DNA of 64,000 nucleotides, taken from positions 1 to 64,000 of the forward strand of contig JAQXCD010000034.1 of the NCBI GenBank assembly GCA_029252045.1, in the 5' to 3' direction. Below are positions 8,580 through 19,790 of the stretch, one piece after another. Each line of letters opens with the position of its first letter. The stretch's first letter is position 1. The DNA is from Sulfitobacter sp. (GTDB lineage Bacteria; Pseudomonadota; Alphaproteobacteria; Rhodobacterales; Rhodobacteraceae). The position numbers and the translations under genes are program-made. The notes below the pieces were generated by a model, which had not been told where the DNA came from, ran no database searches, and saw nothing but the letters and a program-made list of their open reading frames with translations.

Positions 8580-9797
8580 GTGGCTGTGCAGCGAATTACC
8601 TTTCCCGGACATGACGGATCACAGCTTTCGGCGCGGCTGGATATGCCGGCAGGACCACATCGGGCCACGGCACTGTTTGCGCATTGCTTTACCTGCGGCA
8701 AGGATATTGCCGCCGCCCGCCGCATTGCCGCACGCCTGGCCGCAATGGGCATCGCTGTGCTGCGGTTTGATTTCACAGGTTTGGGCCACTCCGAAGGCGA
8801 GTTCGAGAATACCTCCTTCTCCAGCAACGTCGATGATCTGGTGGCGGCAGCCGCTTGGGCTACAGCGCAAGGCATGCCGCCTAGCCTGCTGATTGGCCAC
8901 TCGCTGGGTGGTGCTGCGGTGATCAAGGCGGCAAGTCTGCTGGAGGGGATCAAGGCCATCGCGACCATTGGCGCGCCCTTTGACCCTGCCCATGTTACCC
9001 ACCATTTCGAGCATGAGCTGGAGAACATCGCACGGGATGGAACCGCACGGTTGACACTCGGCGGACGGCCCTTCACCATTGGAAAGTCTTTTATCGATGA
9101 TACCGGCAATGGGGTGCTCAGCGACGTGCTGGCCCACTTGAAAACAGCGCTTTTGGTCCTGCACGCCCCGCTTGATGAAACCGTCAGCGTCGACAGTGCC
9201 GCCCAGATCTTTATGGCAGCGAAACATCCCAAAAGCTTTGTCTCGCTCGACGATGCCGATCACCTGATCAGCCGTGCGGAGGATGCGGAATATGCCGCTG
9301 ACATCATCGCCACATGGGCAGCTCGCTATATCGATGCGCCCCTGCCCGCGCCGCCTATTGCCACCCCCGAAGGCATTGTGCGCGTGTCCGAGGCGGATGC
9401 GAACGGGTTTTTGCAGGATATCACTTCGGGCAATCATGTGCACATGCTCGCGGATGAGCCGCTGGCCTACGGCGGCACCAACCTTGGCATGTCGCCTTAC
9501 GGGTTTCTGGCCGCCAGCCTCGGGGCCTGTACTTCTATGACGATCCGCATGTATGCGCGGCGCAAGAATATTCCGCTTGAACATGTCAGCGTCGATGTCT
9601 GCCATGAGAAAGTGCACGCACAAGACGCAGCACTAGGCACGGGCGAAAAGATTGACACGTTCAACCGCCGGATCACTTTGACCGGTCCCCAGCTGAGCGA
9701 TGACGAACGCGCGCGCCTGCTGGAGATCGCAGATAAATGCCCCGTTCACCGCACGCTGGAGCGGACATCGAAGGTGAAAACCGAATTGATGCCCTGA
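8580..9797 (+). CDS. alpha/beta hydrolase-OsmC fusion protein
   Basis: Two domains are fused in 405 residues. Residues about 1-250 are an alpha/beta hydrolase with oxyanion-side FAHCFTCGKD, nucleophile elbow GHSLGG and a late DDADH; residues about 265-405 are an OsmC/Ohr-type peroxiredoxin domain with LGACTSMTIRMYA and the second Cys in ADKCPVHRTLE. OsmC proteins reduce organic hydroperoxides with this Cys pair. The fused arrangement is a known bifunctional family. The GTG at 8580 is chosen because AGGA lies 7 bases ahead; in-frame upstream ATGs lack a ribosome site and conserved sequence. It diverges from the PLP enzyme gene. Confidence 0.92.
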   Translation: MAVQRITFPGHDGSQLSARLDMPAGPHRATALFAHCFTCGKDIAAARRIAARLAAMGIAVLRFDFTGLGHSEGEFENTSFSSNVDDLVAAAAWATAQGMPPSLLIGHSLGGAAVIKAASLLEGIKAIATIGAPFDPAHVTHHFEHELENIARDGTARLTLGGRPFTIGKSFIDDTGNGVLSDVLAHLKTALLVLHAPLDETVSVDSAAQIFMAAKHPKSFVSLDDADHLISRAEDAEYAADIIATWAARYIDAPLPAPPIATPEGIVRVSEADANGFLQDITSGNHVHMLADEPLAYGGTNLGMSPYGFLAASLGACTSMTIRMYARRKNIPLEHVSVDVCHEKVHAQDAALGTGEKIDTFNRRITLTGPQLSDDERARLLEIADKCPVHRTLERTSKVKTELMP

Positions 9798-9933
9798 AAC
9801 ACGCCCCTAAAACGCCGCCATTTTGCAGATAATCCACGGCGCGCCCCATTTATGCGGCGCGCCGTGCTTGTTCTTGGCCGCCCTTGGGGCTACTCAGCCC
9901 CTGTCCCTTGCAGTCTCACAAAAAGGTGTGCCA

Positions 9934-11238
9934 ATGATCCCCCGCTATTCCCGCCCTGAAATGGTTGCCATCTGGTCGCCGGAAACCAAATTCCGCATCT
10001 GGTTCGAGATCGAGGCCCATGCCTGCGATGCGATGGCCGATATCGGTGTGATCCCGCGCGCCAATGCCGATGCAGTGTGGAAAGCCAAGGATGTCGAATT
10101 CGACGTGGCCCGCATTGACGAAATCGAAGCCGTCACCAAACATGACGTCATCGCCTTTCTAACCCATCTGGCCGAGCATGTCGGCAGTGACGAAGCGCGT
10201 TTTGTGCACCAGGGCATGACGTCATCCGACGTGCTCGACACCTGCTTTAACGTGCAGCTGACCCGTGCCGCCGACATTCTGATCGCCGATATGGAGGCCC
10301 TGCTCGCCGCCCTCAAGCGCCGCGCGCTGGAGCATAAAGACACATTGCGCGTGGGCCGTAGCCACGGCATCCACGCAGAACCCACCACGATGGGCCTAAC
10401 CTTTGCACGTTTCTATGCCGAGATGGACCGGAACCTGAAGCGCCTGCACACTGCCCGCGAAGAAATCGCAACCGGTGCAATTTCCGGCGCGGTTGGTACA
10501 TTTGCCAACATTGATCCGGCTGTAGAAGAGCACGTCTGTGCCAAGCTGGGCTTGTCGCCAGAGCCGATCAGCACCCAAGTCATCCCGCGTGACCGCCACG
10601 CCGCGTTTTTTGCCTGCCTTGGCGTGATCGCCAGCAGCATTGAAAACGTAGCCACCGAAGTGCGCCACATGCAACGCACCGAAGTGCTGGAAGGCGCGGA
10701 GTTCTTCTCTGCCGGCCAAAAGGGCTCCTCTGCGATGCCGCACAAGAAAAATCCTGTGCTGACCGAAAACCTGACCGGCCTTGCGCGCACCATCCGCATG
10801 GCCGTAATCCCTGCGATGGAAAACGTGACGCTGTGGCACGAGCGGGACATCTCCCACTCTTCCGTCGAGCGTGCGATTGGCCCGGATACGACCATCACGC
10901 TGGATTTTGCGCTGCACCGTCTAACAGGTGTGATCGACAAAATGCTGATCTACCCTGACAACATGCTGGCAAACATGAATAAATTCAGCGGCTTGGTGAT
11001 GTCCCAGCGTGTGCTGCTGGCCCTGACGCAGGCAGGCGTCAGCCGTGAAGACAGCTATAAGCTGGTTCAGCGCAACGCGATGAAGGTCTGGGAAGACGGC
11101 AAGGATTTCAAAACCGAGCTGTTGGCCGATGCCGAAGTTCTGGTGGCCCTGAGTGCCGAGGAAATCGAAGAGAAGTTTGATCTGGGCTATCACACCAAGC
11201 ACGTTGATACGATTTTCAAACGCGTCTTTGGCGCCTGA
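9934..11238 (+). CDS. purB: adenylosuccinate lyase
   Basis: PurB removes fumarate from SAICAR and from adenylosuccinate in purine synthesis. The 434-residue protein begins MIPRYSRPEM as in its relatives and contains the three conserved regions of the fumarase/aspartase superfamily: HDVIAFL, QGMTSSDVLDT, and the signature GSSAMPHKKNP with its catalytic Ser. RSHGIHAEPTTMG carries the conserved His. The ATG at 9934 has AAAAAGGTG just upstream; longer reading to 9823 is not conserved. Confidence 0.97.
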   Translation: MIPRYSRPEMVAIWSPETKFRIWFEIEAHACDAMADIGVIPRANADAVWKAKDVEFDVARIDEIEAVTKHDVIAFLTHLAEHVGSDEARFVHQGMTSSDVLDTCFNVQLTRAADILIADMEALLAALKRRALEHKDTLRVGRSHGIHAEPTTMGLTFARFYAEMDRNLKRLHTAREEIATGAISGAVGTFANIDPAVEEHVCAKLGLSPEPISTQVIPRDRHAAFFACLGVIASSIENVATEVRHMQRTEVLEGAEFFSAGQKGSSAMPHKKNPVLTENLTGLARTIRMAVIPAMENVTLWHERDISHSSVERAIGPDTTITLDFALHRLTGVIDKMLIYPDNMLANMNKFSGLVMSQRVLLALTQAGVSREDSYKLVQRNAMKVWEDGKDFKTELLADAEVLVALSAEEIEEKFDLGYHTKHVDTIFKRVFGA

Positions 11239-11352
11239 TCTATCACCCCTTTTAGGGGGCGTTTAAACTTATCTCGATAAACGGCGCGATTTCTTTTGAA
11301 ATTGCGCCGTTTCGCTTTACCCTTACGCCATGTCACAAAAGGAGTAATGGAC

Positions 11353-11508
11353 ATGAAAATGAAGATTGCACTTTCTACCGCTGCCCTGATCCTGCTGCCG
11401 GCAATGAGTTTTGCCGCCGGATGCAACTATGACAAACAAGCAATGTCCTGCGCCGCAGGTACCGTCTATGACGCCGACAGCCATAGCTGCATCGCGACAA
11501 CGACTTAA
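11353..11508 (+). CDS. small secreted Cys-motif protein
   Basis: This 51-residue protein has a signal peptide (MKMKIALSTAALILLPAMSFA) and a mature part of about 30 residues with three Cys. The mature part holds the pattern C-x2-G-x-V-Y-D-x5-S-C. The same pattern occurs in the next gene downstream, which suggests a small fold resembling a reduced chitin-binding (peritrophin-like) module. The ATG at 11353 is 8 bases after GGAG; another ATG at 11347 lies only 2 bases after it. Small proteins of this sort are common after purB in related bacteria as far as I recall, with no known function. Confidence 0.75.
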   Translation: MKMKIALSTAALILLPAMSFAAGCNYDKQAMSCAAGTVYDADSHSCIATTT

Positions 11509-11542
11509 GTCACGTCAAGTCCGTCACTAACGCGTGATGTGA

Positions 11543-11580
11543 GCGCGTGCGGAAAGGTTTTCTCTTTACCGCACGCGTTT
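11543..11580 (+). terminator. terminator after the small Cys-motif gene
   Basis: The arms GCGTGCGG-AAAG and CTTT-A-CCGCACGC form a long stem followed by GTTTTC, about 35 bases after the stop codon. Confidence 0.75.
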
Positions 11581-11639
11581 TCGCTCTAACTTCGCAAGGA
11601 GCTACCGAAGAATTTTAGTCCCTTTGCGGAGAACCCCTT

Positions 11640-12158
11640 ATGCGTATTCTTGTTGCTACTGCCCTTGCTCTTGCCCTTCCCGTAACTGCCTTTGCAAACG
11701 GCGAGGAATCCTCGGCCCCCAAAAAGCCGAAATGCGAGAGCGGCTTTGTCTATGACAAAAAGACCAAGTCCTGCGTAAGCACGAACGGTCATACGCTGGA
11801 CACCGACGCGCTGTATCAGGAAGTCCGTGCGATGTCTTACGATGGCCGCTACGCTGACGCGCAAGTTCTGCTGGCACAAATGCCCGCTGACGATGACCGT
11901 ACATTGACCTACATGGGGTTCACCAACCGCAAGATGGGCCACACAGATGTGGCGATGGCGTATTATTCCCGCGCACTTGAGCGTAATCCTTCCAACATTC
12001 TGGCCCGCGCCTATATGGGGCAGGGTTTTGCCGCCGACGGCGATATTGCGGCGGCCCTTGAGCAGCTGCGCGCGATCCGTAGCCACGGTGGTACCGGGAC
12101 ATGGGCCGAAGCCTCCCTGCGCACAGCTATTGCGACAGGTCGTACCGTCGACTGGTAA
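11640..12158 (+). CDS. secreted TPR protein with N-terminal Cys motif
   Basis: The 172-residue protein starts with a signal peptide ending near AFA-NG. Residues about 31-45 repeat the pattern C-x2-G-x-V-Y-D-x5-S-C of the preceding gene, and residues about 58-150 form tetratricopeptide-like helices (YDGRYADAQVLLAQM, VAMAYYSRALERNPSNILARAYMGQGFAADGDIAAALEQL). TPR proteins are scaffolds, so a periplasmic binding role is inferred. The gene has a close GCGGAG ribosome site and is bracketed by two strong terminators, so it is its own transcription unit. Confidence 0.8.
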   Translation: MRILVATALALALPVTAFANGEESSAPKKPKCESGFVYDKKTKSCVSTNGHTLDTDALYQEVRAMSYDGRYADAQVLLAQMPADDDRTLTYMGFTNRKMGHTDVAMAYYSRALERNPSNILARAYMGQGFAADGDIAAALEQLRAIRSHGGTGTWAEASLRTAIATGRTVDW

Positions 12159-12182
12159 ACATTCCGATAACAAACGGCAGAC

Positions 12183-12214
12183 CGGCGCGGCCTTATCTGG
12201 CCGCGCCGTTTTTT
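12183..12214 (+). terminator. strong intrinsic terminator after the TPR gene
   Basis: Perfect 10-base arms CGGCGCGGCC and GGCCGCGCCG flank TTATCT and are followed by TTTTTTG. It ends the TPR gene and isolates the fliG remnant downstream. Confidence 0.92.
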
Positions 12215-12309
12215 GTTTTGAAATGTCGAAAATGCAGCTGTGATCTTCAGCGCTTGTTTACACTTTGACGTGATACATCGGGGACCTCTTGCCTCTCAGA
12301 CGGGTCCCG

Positions 12310-13365
12310 ATGAACGAACTTGCCACCCTCTCTTCCCCGCGCGCGCCTGCGCTGCCCAAACCGCTTAGCAAACGTGCCAAGGCCGCTATTGTTGTGCGGT
12401 TGCTGATTAACGAAGGTGCAGAAATCGCGCTGGAGTAATTACCCGCCGATTTGCAGGCCGAATTGACGCATCAAATGGGCGCAATGCGGGTTGTCGACAG
12501 GGCAACACTTGCAGCAGTTATTGAGGAGTTTACAGACGCGATTGATTCAATTGGCCTCTCCTTTCCCGGGGGAATTGCAGGTGCACTGGATGCACTCGAC
12601 GGGCGGATCAGCCACGAGACGTCCGCACGGTTGCGCAAGGAAGCGGGGGTGCGTGCCGCAGGTGATCCGTGGAAACGCCTGCGCGCCCTGCCCCACGAAG
12701 ACTTGCAAGCGATTGTGGAGCGGGAGAGCACCGAAGTATCTGCCGTCTTGCTGTCGAAACTAGCCATACCTGTGGCGGCAGGTCTTCTGGGGTGCCTGAC
12801 GGGACCCCAAGCACGGCAGATCACTTATGCGGTTTCACTGACCAGCGACGTCACGCCGGATGCGATCGAGCGTATTGGCCTGTCACTCGCTGCCCAGCTG
12901 GACCTCAGAAAGGTACCTGCTTTTGACACCCATGCAGCTGACCGGCTGGGGGCGATCCTCAATTTCTCCTCCACGCCGACGCGTGATGACGTCTTGTCAG
13001 GGCTGGAGGAGACCGATCAAGATCTGGCAACGCGGGTGCGCAAGGCCATTTTCACCTTCGCCAACATTCCCGCCCGCATTTCCCCGCGTGACATCCCGCG
13101 TGTCTTGCGCGAGGTGGACCCGGGTGCCTTGCTCACTGCGATGGCAGGTGCCGAAGATGCGGGCTTGGCCACGCCGCGAGACTTCATTTTGGAAAACATG
13201 TCAGGGCGGATGGCAGACCAGCTCCGCGAGGACATTGCAGAAGCGGGCAAGATAAAACCCGCCGATGCCGATGAGGCCATGTCTGCGATCGTAGCCGTCA
13301 TCCGTGACATGCAGGCGCGCGGCGATCTCGTTTTGATCAAAGAAGCCGAGGACGAAGCTGAATGA
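12310..13365 (+). pseudogene. fliG: flagellar motor switch protein FliG, interrupted by TAA
   Basis: FliG couples the flagellar rotor to the stator. The ATG at 12310 opens a frame that runs 42 codons (to ...NEGAEIALE) and meets TAA at 12436-12438; the same frame then continues LPADLQAELTHQMGAMRVVDR to the stop at 13363-13365. Middle and C-terminal FliG marks remain: TFANIPARISPRDIPRVLREVD, NMSGRMADQLREDI and a final RGDLVLI. Apart from the TAA no damage is seen in the 351-codon frame. A TTG at 12451 could restart translation and give about 304 residues without the first N-terminal helices. No other flagellar gene is in the window. Loss of the motor protein, or a restart form, are both possible. 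Confidence 0.85.
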
Positions 13366-13433
13366 TTGCACCTCTTGTTGGATTGAAGCACAGGGTCTAT
13401 GTCTGGGGGTCATGCATTTTGCTTCAGGCGTTT

Positions 13434-14324
13434 ATGTCCGCATCTCCATCCACAAAAACCACCCGCGATTGGGGTCACTACCTCAGTAATCTGGTCATTG
13501 TCGGCCTGATCCGGCTGGCGCTGTTGTTGCCCTATGGCATGCGGGTTCGCCTGATGGGCACGGTGGTCCAAAGGGTGATCGGGCCGCTGGCGGGTTACAG
13601 GCGACGAGCACTGGATAATCTTGAGTTGATCTGGCCCGATATGCCACTGGCGCAGCGCAAAAAGATTGCCGTGCAATGCCTCAACAATGTGGGCCGCACC
13701 TTTATTGAAAATTACTCGTCGGATGATTTTCCTGGCCGAATGGCAACCAATCAACTGACAGGCGAAGGCGTGCCCGCACTTGAGGCTGCCATAGCACAGG
13801 GCAAACCCATCATTCTGGTGAGCGGACATTACGGGAACTACGAAGCGACACGTGCCGCACTTGTTGCACGCGGGCTCAAGATCGGCGGGCTCTACCGCGA
13901 CATGAAAAACCCCTACTTCAACGCACACTACGTCAAAACCATGGAGGCCTTCGGTGGCCCCGTCTTTCCCCAAGGGCGTCGTGGCACGGCAGGTTTTGTC
14001 CGCCACCTAAAGGAAGGTGGGCAGCTTGTATTGCTGTTTGACCAGCATGTATTCAACGCACCCCTGTTTGATTTTCTGGGCCAACCTGCAAATACCGCCA
14101 TCTCTGCTGCAGAGTTGGCCTTGCGCTATGACGCGCTGCTCATTCCGTTTTATGGCATTCGCCAGCCTGACGGCTTGTCGTTCGAGACGGTCCTCGAAGC
14201 GCCCGTGCTACCGTCAGATGCCATGACAATGACAAAGGCGCTCAGTGACAGTCTGGCTGAACGGATCAAAGCTGATCCTGCACAGTGGTTTTGGGTGCAC
14301 CGCCGCTGGCGCCCGCAAGATTAA
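13434..14324 (+). CDS. lysophospholipid/lauroyl acyltransferase family protein
   Basis: The 296-residue protein belongs to the LpxL/HtrB-like acyltransferases, which add acyl chains to lipid A precursors or related lipids at the inner membrane. Seen are an N-terminal hydrophobic segment (SNLVIVGLIRLALLLPY), the block GHYGNYEA matching the H-x4-D/E catalytic motif, ALYRDMKNPYFN-like sequence, and the C-terminal WFWVHRRWRP. A start at 13362 would overlap the fliG stop as ATGA with GAGGA ahead of it, adding 24 residues that the family lacks; the ATG at 13434 fits the family better. Coupling to fliG is therefore possible. Confidence 0.87.
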   Translation: MSASPSTKTTRDWGHYLSNLVIVGLIRLALLLPYGMRVRLMGTVVQRVIGPLAGYRRRALDNLELIWPDMPLAQRKKIAVQCLNNVGRTFIENYSSDDFPGRMATNQLTGEGVPALEAAIAQGKPIILVSGHYGNYEATRAALVARGLKIGGLYRDMKNPYFNAHYVKTMEAFGGPVFPQGRRGTAGFVRHLKEGGQLVLLFDQHVFNAPLFDFLGQPANTAISAAELALRYDALLIPFYGIRQPDGLSFETVLEAPVLPSDAMTMTKALSDSLAERIKADPAQWFWVHRRWRPQD

Positions 14325-15031
14325 TCCAGCCGCGCTGCAGCCACTATCGGTCCTGCCCCCGCAAGTTGGACCAAGACGACAACCGGATCATCACCAGACA
14401 TATCGACAGACATTTCAAGCGGGCTCAGCCCGTCCCATGTACCTGCAAGCTTCAGGTCGTGCCCGATGTTGGTATATTCAAATGTATGGGAGCGGTTTTC
14501 GCCGCGTGTGATTTCGGTGGTTTGCTTCGGCGTCACATGCAGAACATGAATATCCATCGGCCCCACAACGCCAACAGGAATGGAGCCTTGGACGTTGATC
14601 CGCCCCCCCTCGCGGCGCACATCCAGATCCATGCGCAGTCCGGCATCTTTATACATGGCAATGGCCTTGGACAGATCCATCGGCTTGGCGCCGACGATGT
14701 CGGTTTCACCGTTCACAACCATTTCCGGCGTATAGATCGAGCGGCGTCCTGCCTTGGCCGCATAGGCACGCTGACGGTCAGCATGTCCCGGATGCGCGAA
14801 CTCGTCTTTCCAGCCAATATAGTCCCAATAATCAACATGCAGCGCAATTGCGATCACGTCACTATGGTCAGCAAGCTCTGCAAATATCTTGTCCGCAGGC
14901 GGGCAACTGGAACAACCTTGGGACGTATAAAGCTCGACGACGACGGGGCGCTGCTCGGCTGCCAATGGGGTGGCAAGCACGGCGCCCAGACCCAAAAGAC
15001 CTGCCGTAAGGATGCGTGTTACTCGGGGCAT
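14321..15031 (-). CDS. DUF1223 thioredoxin-fold protein, exported
   Basis: This 236-residue protein has a signal peptide (ILTAGLLGLGAVLATPLAAEQ) and a thioredoxin-like fold of the DUF1223 family, with the CSSC motif in ELYTSQGCSSCPPAD at about residues 39-44 and the conserved HVDYWDYIGWKD and YTPEMVVNG blocks. The role is unknown; a periplasmic thiol-disulfide function is inferred from the Cys pair. The ATG at 15029-15031 gives a proper signal peptide, while the longer frame does not. Its stop overlaps that of the convergent acyltransferase gene. It diverges from acnA. Confidence 0.88.
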   Translation of the reverse strand: MPRVTRILTAGLLGLGAVLATPLAAEQRPVVVELYTSQGCSSCPPADKIFAELADHSDVIAIALHVDYWDYIGWKDEFAHPGHADRQRAYAAKAGRRSIYTPEMVVNGETDIVGAKPMDLSKAIAMYKDAGLRMDLDVRREGGRINVQGSIPVGVVGPMDIHVLHVTPKQTTEITRGENRSHTFEYTNIGHDLKLAGTWDGLSPLEMSVDMSGDDPVVVLVQLAGAGPIVAAARLD

Positions 15032-15150
15032 GTGATTCCAATCGCGATGGGAGTATTTCCTACTGGTAGCGGCGCAGGACTGAAATAACCAATCAAGGTT
15101 TCGAGAGAGCCTCGTGTACGGGGCCGCTGTGGCAGAATTATGAAAATTTT

Positions 15151-15171
15151 GGTGTACAACGGTATACAATT
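15151..15171. promoter_or_regulatory. candidate GntR-type site between DUF1223 gene and acnA
   Basis: Read on the minus strand the stretch is TTGTATAC-CG-TTGTACAC, two near-identical direct copies; each half also forms part of an inverted TGTA/TACA repeat. Such TTGTATAC-type sequence resembles operators of GntR-family regulators. It lies 88 bases before acnA and 120 bases before the DUF1223 gene. No regulator gene is adjacent. Confidence 0.3.
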
Positions 15172-15258
15172 CGTCTGATTTTGGTTGAAACCCTTGGAAA
15201 TATAGGCCATTGAGGCGCTAAACTAGCCCAGAAGCAAACCCCATATTCGGAGCCACCT

Positions 15259-17958
<2,700 letters not shown>

Positions 17959-17980
17959 GTCTGTCTATCGATAGTTAATG

Positions 17981-18018
17981 AAAAGCCCCCGCTGGATAAT
18001 CCACCGGGGGCTTTTTCC
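17981..18018 (+). terminator. acnA terminator
   Basis: The hairpin AAAGCCCCCG ... CCGGGGGCTTTTTCC has ten or more paired bases around CTGGATAATCCA. It begins 23 bases after the acnA stop. The A and T runs on both sides allow termination in both directions. Confidence 0.93.
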
Positions 18019-18353
18019 TTGCAAAAGGCGACTTCGAGCCCAGAGTCACCGATGCTGCGCCGCGCACGAAGGTCGGGTAAGGGGCGGCTGCTTAAATTGC
18101 CTTAGAACGTCCGACCCCAACCAAAAACTGAATATTGCGTTCAGCGTCGTTCTGCAGCTTCCCTAAGCCAGCTATTCAGAATGAACTTCAGAGTCATAGT
18201 TCGAAGCCACCGACACCGTTGGGATAATGCCGTCGGACAACTCTTGCACGGACGCGTCATTCTCTTAGTGTCAAAGAGCTGAGTTTTTCTATTGGCTCTG
18301 GAAAGAGTTTGGCGTCAGGATGACTTAAATTATCATTTGAGGGGAAAAGACAT

Positions 18354-18707
18354 ATGCTCCAGACACTCGGACTTCTCTTGGGCTGCCAGCTGCTGGGAGA
18401 AATGACCGTTCGTGGCTTTGGCCTCGCAATGCCCGGCCCGGTTCTGGGTCTTACCTTGCTTGTGCTGATACTCACTAGAATGCCGATACTTGCTGAACGG
18501 CTCAGGCCGACCTCCACGGTCATCTTGGCGAATCTGTCTTTTCTTTTCGTGCCTGCGGGTGTCGGTGTGATCGGCAACCTCGAGGCTTTGTCTGGTGACG
18601 GGATTGCATTGCTGGTTATCCTGATCCTTTCGACCGTGCTCTCTATGTTGGCCACGGTTGGAACGTTCATTGGCGTTCGGCATGTAACCGAACGCTGGAC
18701 GACATGA
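18354..18707 (+). CDS. CidA/LrgA family holin-like membrane protein
   Basis: The 117-residue protein has four predicted membrane segments and the family core G-x-x-MPGPVLGL with FLFVPAGVGVIG. CidA/LrgA proteins are small membrane proteins with a proposed holin-like role in controlling murein hydrolase activity and, in some bacteria, pyruvate transport. The start follows GAGGGG. Its stop overlaps the start of the lrgB-type gene as ATGA, so the two are translationally coupled. Whether this pair is of cid or lrg type cannot be told from sequence. Confidence 0.9.
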   Translation: MLQTLGLLLGCQLLGEMTVRGFGLAMPGPVLGLTLLVLILTRMPILAERLRPTSTVILANLSFLFVPAGVGVIGNLEALSGDGIALLVILILSTVLSMLATVGTFIGVRHVTERWTT

Positions 18708-19420
18708 CAGACGTTACAAGCCTCTGGAGCTACCTCGCAACCACACCTTTGATTTGGCTCACCATAACGATCCTCGCCTATCTGGTCGCGGATGGTGTGG
18801 CACGGCGGTTGGGTAACCCACCTTGGGCAAATCCTGTGCTTTTGTCGGTTCTCCTGATTGCACCAGTCCTCTGGTTAACCCGGACAGACTACTCGACCTA
18901 TTTCGAGGGTGCTCAATTCATCCACTTCCTGCTTGGTCCCGCAACGGTGGCATTGGCTTTGCCGCTCTGGGACAATCGGGACACAATCCGGACATCTGTA
19001 GCACCGATCATGTTAGCTTTAGTCGTAGGCTCCATTGTCGCGGCAGGCTCGGCCATCCTGCTGGCGCGTGCCTTTGGTCTGCCGATGGAGGTCCTTTTGT
19101 CGCTGGCACCAAAGTCGACTACCGCGCCCGTAGCTCTCGGCATCTCGGAAGCCATTGGAGGGATTCCTGCGCTGACCGCAGTTTTGGTCATTATGACAGG
19201 GATCATCGGGGCTGTAGCAGTAACGCCTTTGATGAATTTGTTGCGGATTACCGACTGGCGGGCGCGAGGTTTTGCCGTCGGTGTTGCCGCCCATGGAATC
19301 GGGACGGCCCGCGCGTTTCAGGTAAACCCTGTGGCGGGGGCCTACGCTGGCATCGCCATGGCGCTAAACGCTCTACTAACAAGCCTGATCGTACCGCTGT
19401 TGGTGCGCTGGCTGGTGTGA
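18704..19420 (+). CDS. lrgB: LrgB/CidB family membrane protein
   Basis: This 238-residue multi-pass membrane protein is the usual partner of CidA/LrgA. Family marks are FLLGPATVALALPLW, SLAPKSTTAPVALGISEAIGG and VGVAAHGIGTARAFQ. The length is standard. It overlaps the preceding gene by four bases. LrgB-type proteins are linked to murein hydrolase export control, and plant plastid homologues move glycolate and glycerate, so a transport role is possible. It is the last intact gene before the debris region. Confidence 0.92.
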   Translation: MTDVTSLWSYLATTPLIWLTITILAYLVADGVARRLGNPPWANPVLLSVLLIAPVLWLTRTDYSTYFEGAQFIHFLLGPATVALALPLWDNRDTIRTSVAPIMLALVVGSIVAAGSAILLARAFGLPMEVLLSLAPKSTTAPVALGISEAIGGIPALTAVLVIMTGIIGAVAVTPLMNLLRITDWRARGFAVGVAAHGIGTARAFQVNPVAGAYAGIAMALNALLTSLIVPLLVRWLV

Positions 19421-19687
19421 CAACGTTTCAACTCAGCCCTCGGGTAAAGTGCGGCTTCGCGCCTGCATGCTGGGCAAACGCCTCACATCTAACGAACGGA
19501 GCGCGCCATGGACAGCTCCGGCCCACACAGGACCTTAAGCGCCTTTACGGCTAACGGCAGCTTTTGACCCCCATTGTCATTGATACAGACCAGCTGACAG
19601 ACGGCAACAACGGGCGGAAAGTTGGTGGTTTTTCTACACGATAGACCAATATTCACTTTTTGATGAAAGTAGCCTCAAGATACCTAC

Positions 19688-19790
19688 TCAATGGCCCATA
19701 TAAGCCGAGTAAATACCGAATGCGCCGACCAGAACCAAACTCAACGCCCAAACGACATCTAGATTGAACCATGCCCGTGAAAGAAATTTG
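19688..19790 (-). pseudogene. probable C-terminal fragment of a membrane transporter
   Basis: On the minus strand about 34 codons end at a TGA at 19688 and read KFLSRAWFNLDVVWALSL followed by a hydrophobic VLVGAFGIYSAY. The WFNLD-x-x-WA motif with one closing membrane helix resembles the tail of short cation-efflux (CDF-like) transporters. Upstream of about 19790 the same frame is only the antisense of the amidase fragment, so the rest of the gene is missing. The identification is tentative. Confidence 0.35.

Noticed and set aside
8619-9623. A 334-codon minus-strand frame opposite the hydrolase-OsmC gene
   Set aside because: No protein-like motifs; the plus frame has two intact domains.
18823-19554. 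A 243-codon plus-strand frame overlapping lrgB in another frame
   Set aside because: It covers the lrgB coding sequence and reads as unlikely protein; lrgB has clear family marks.
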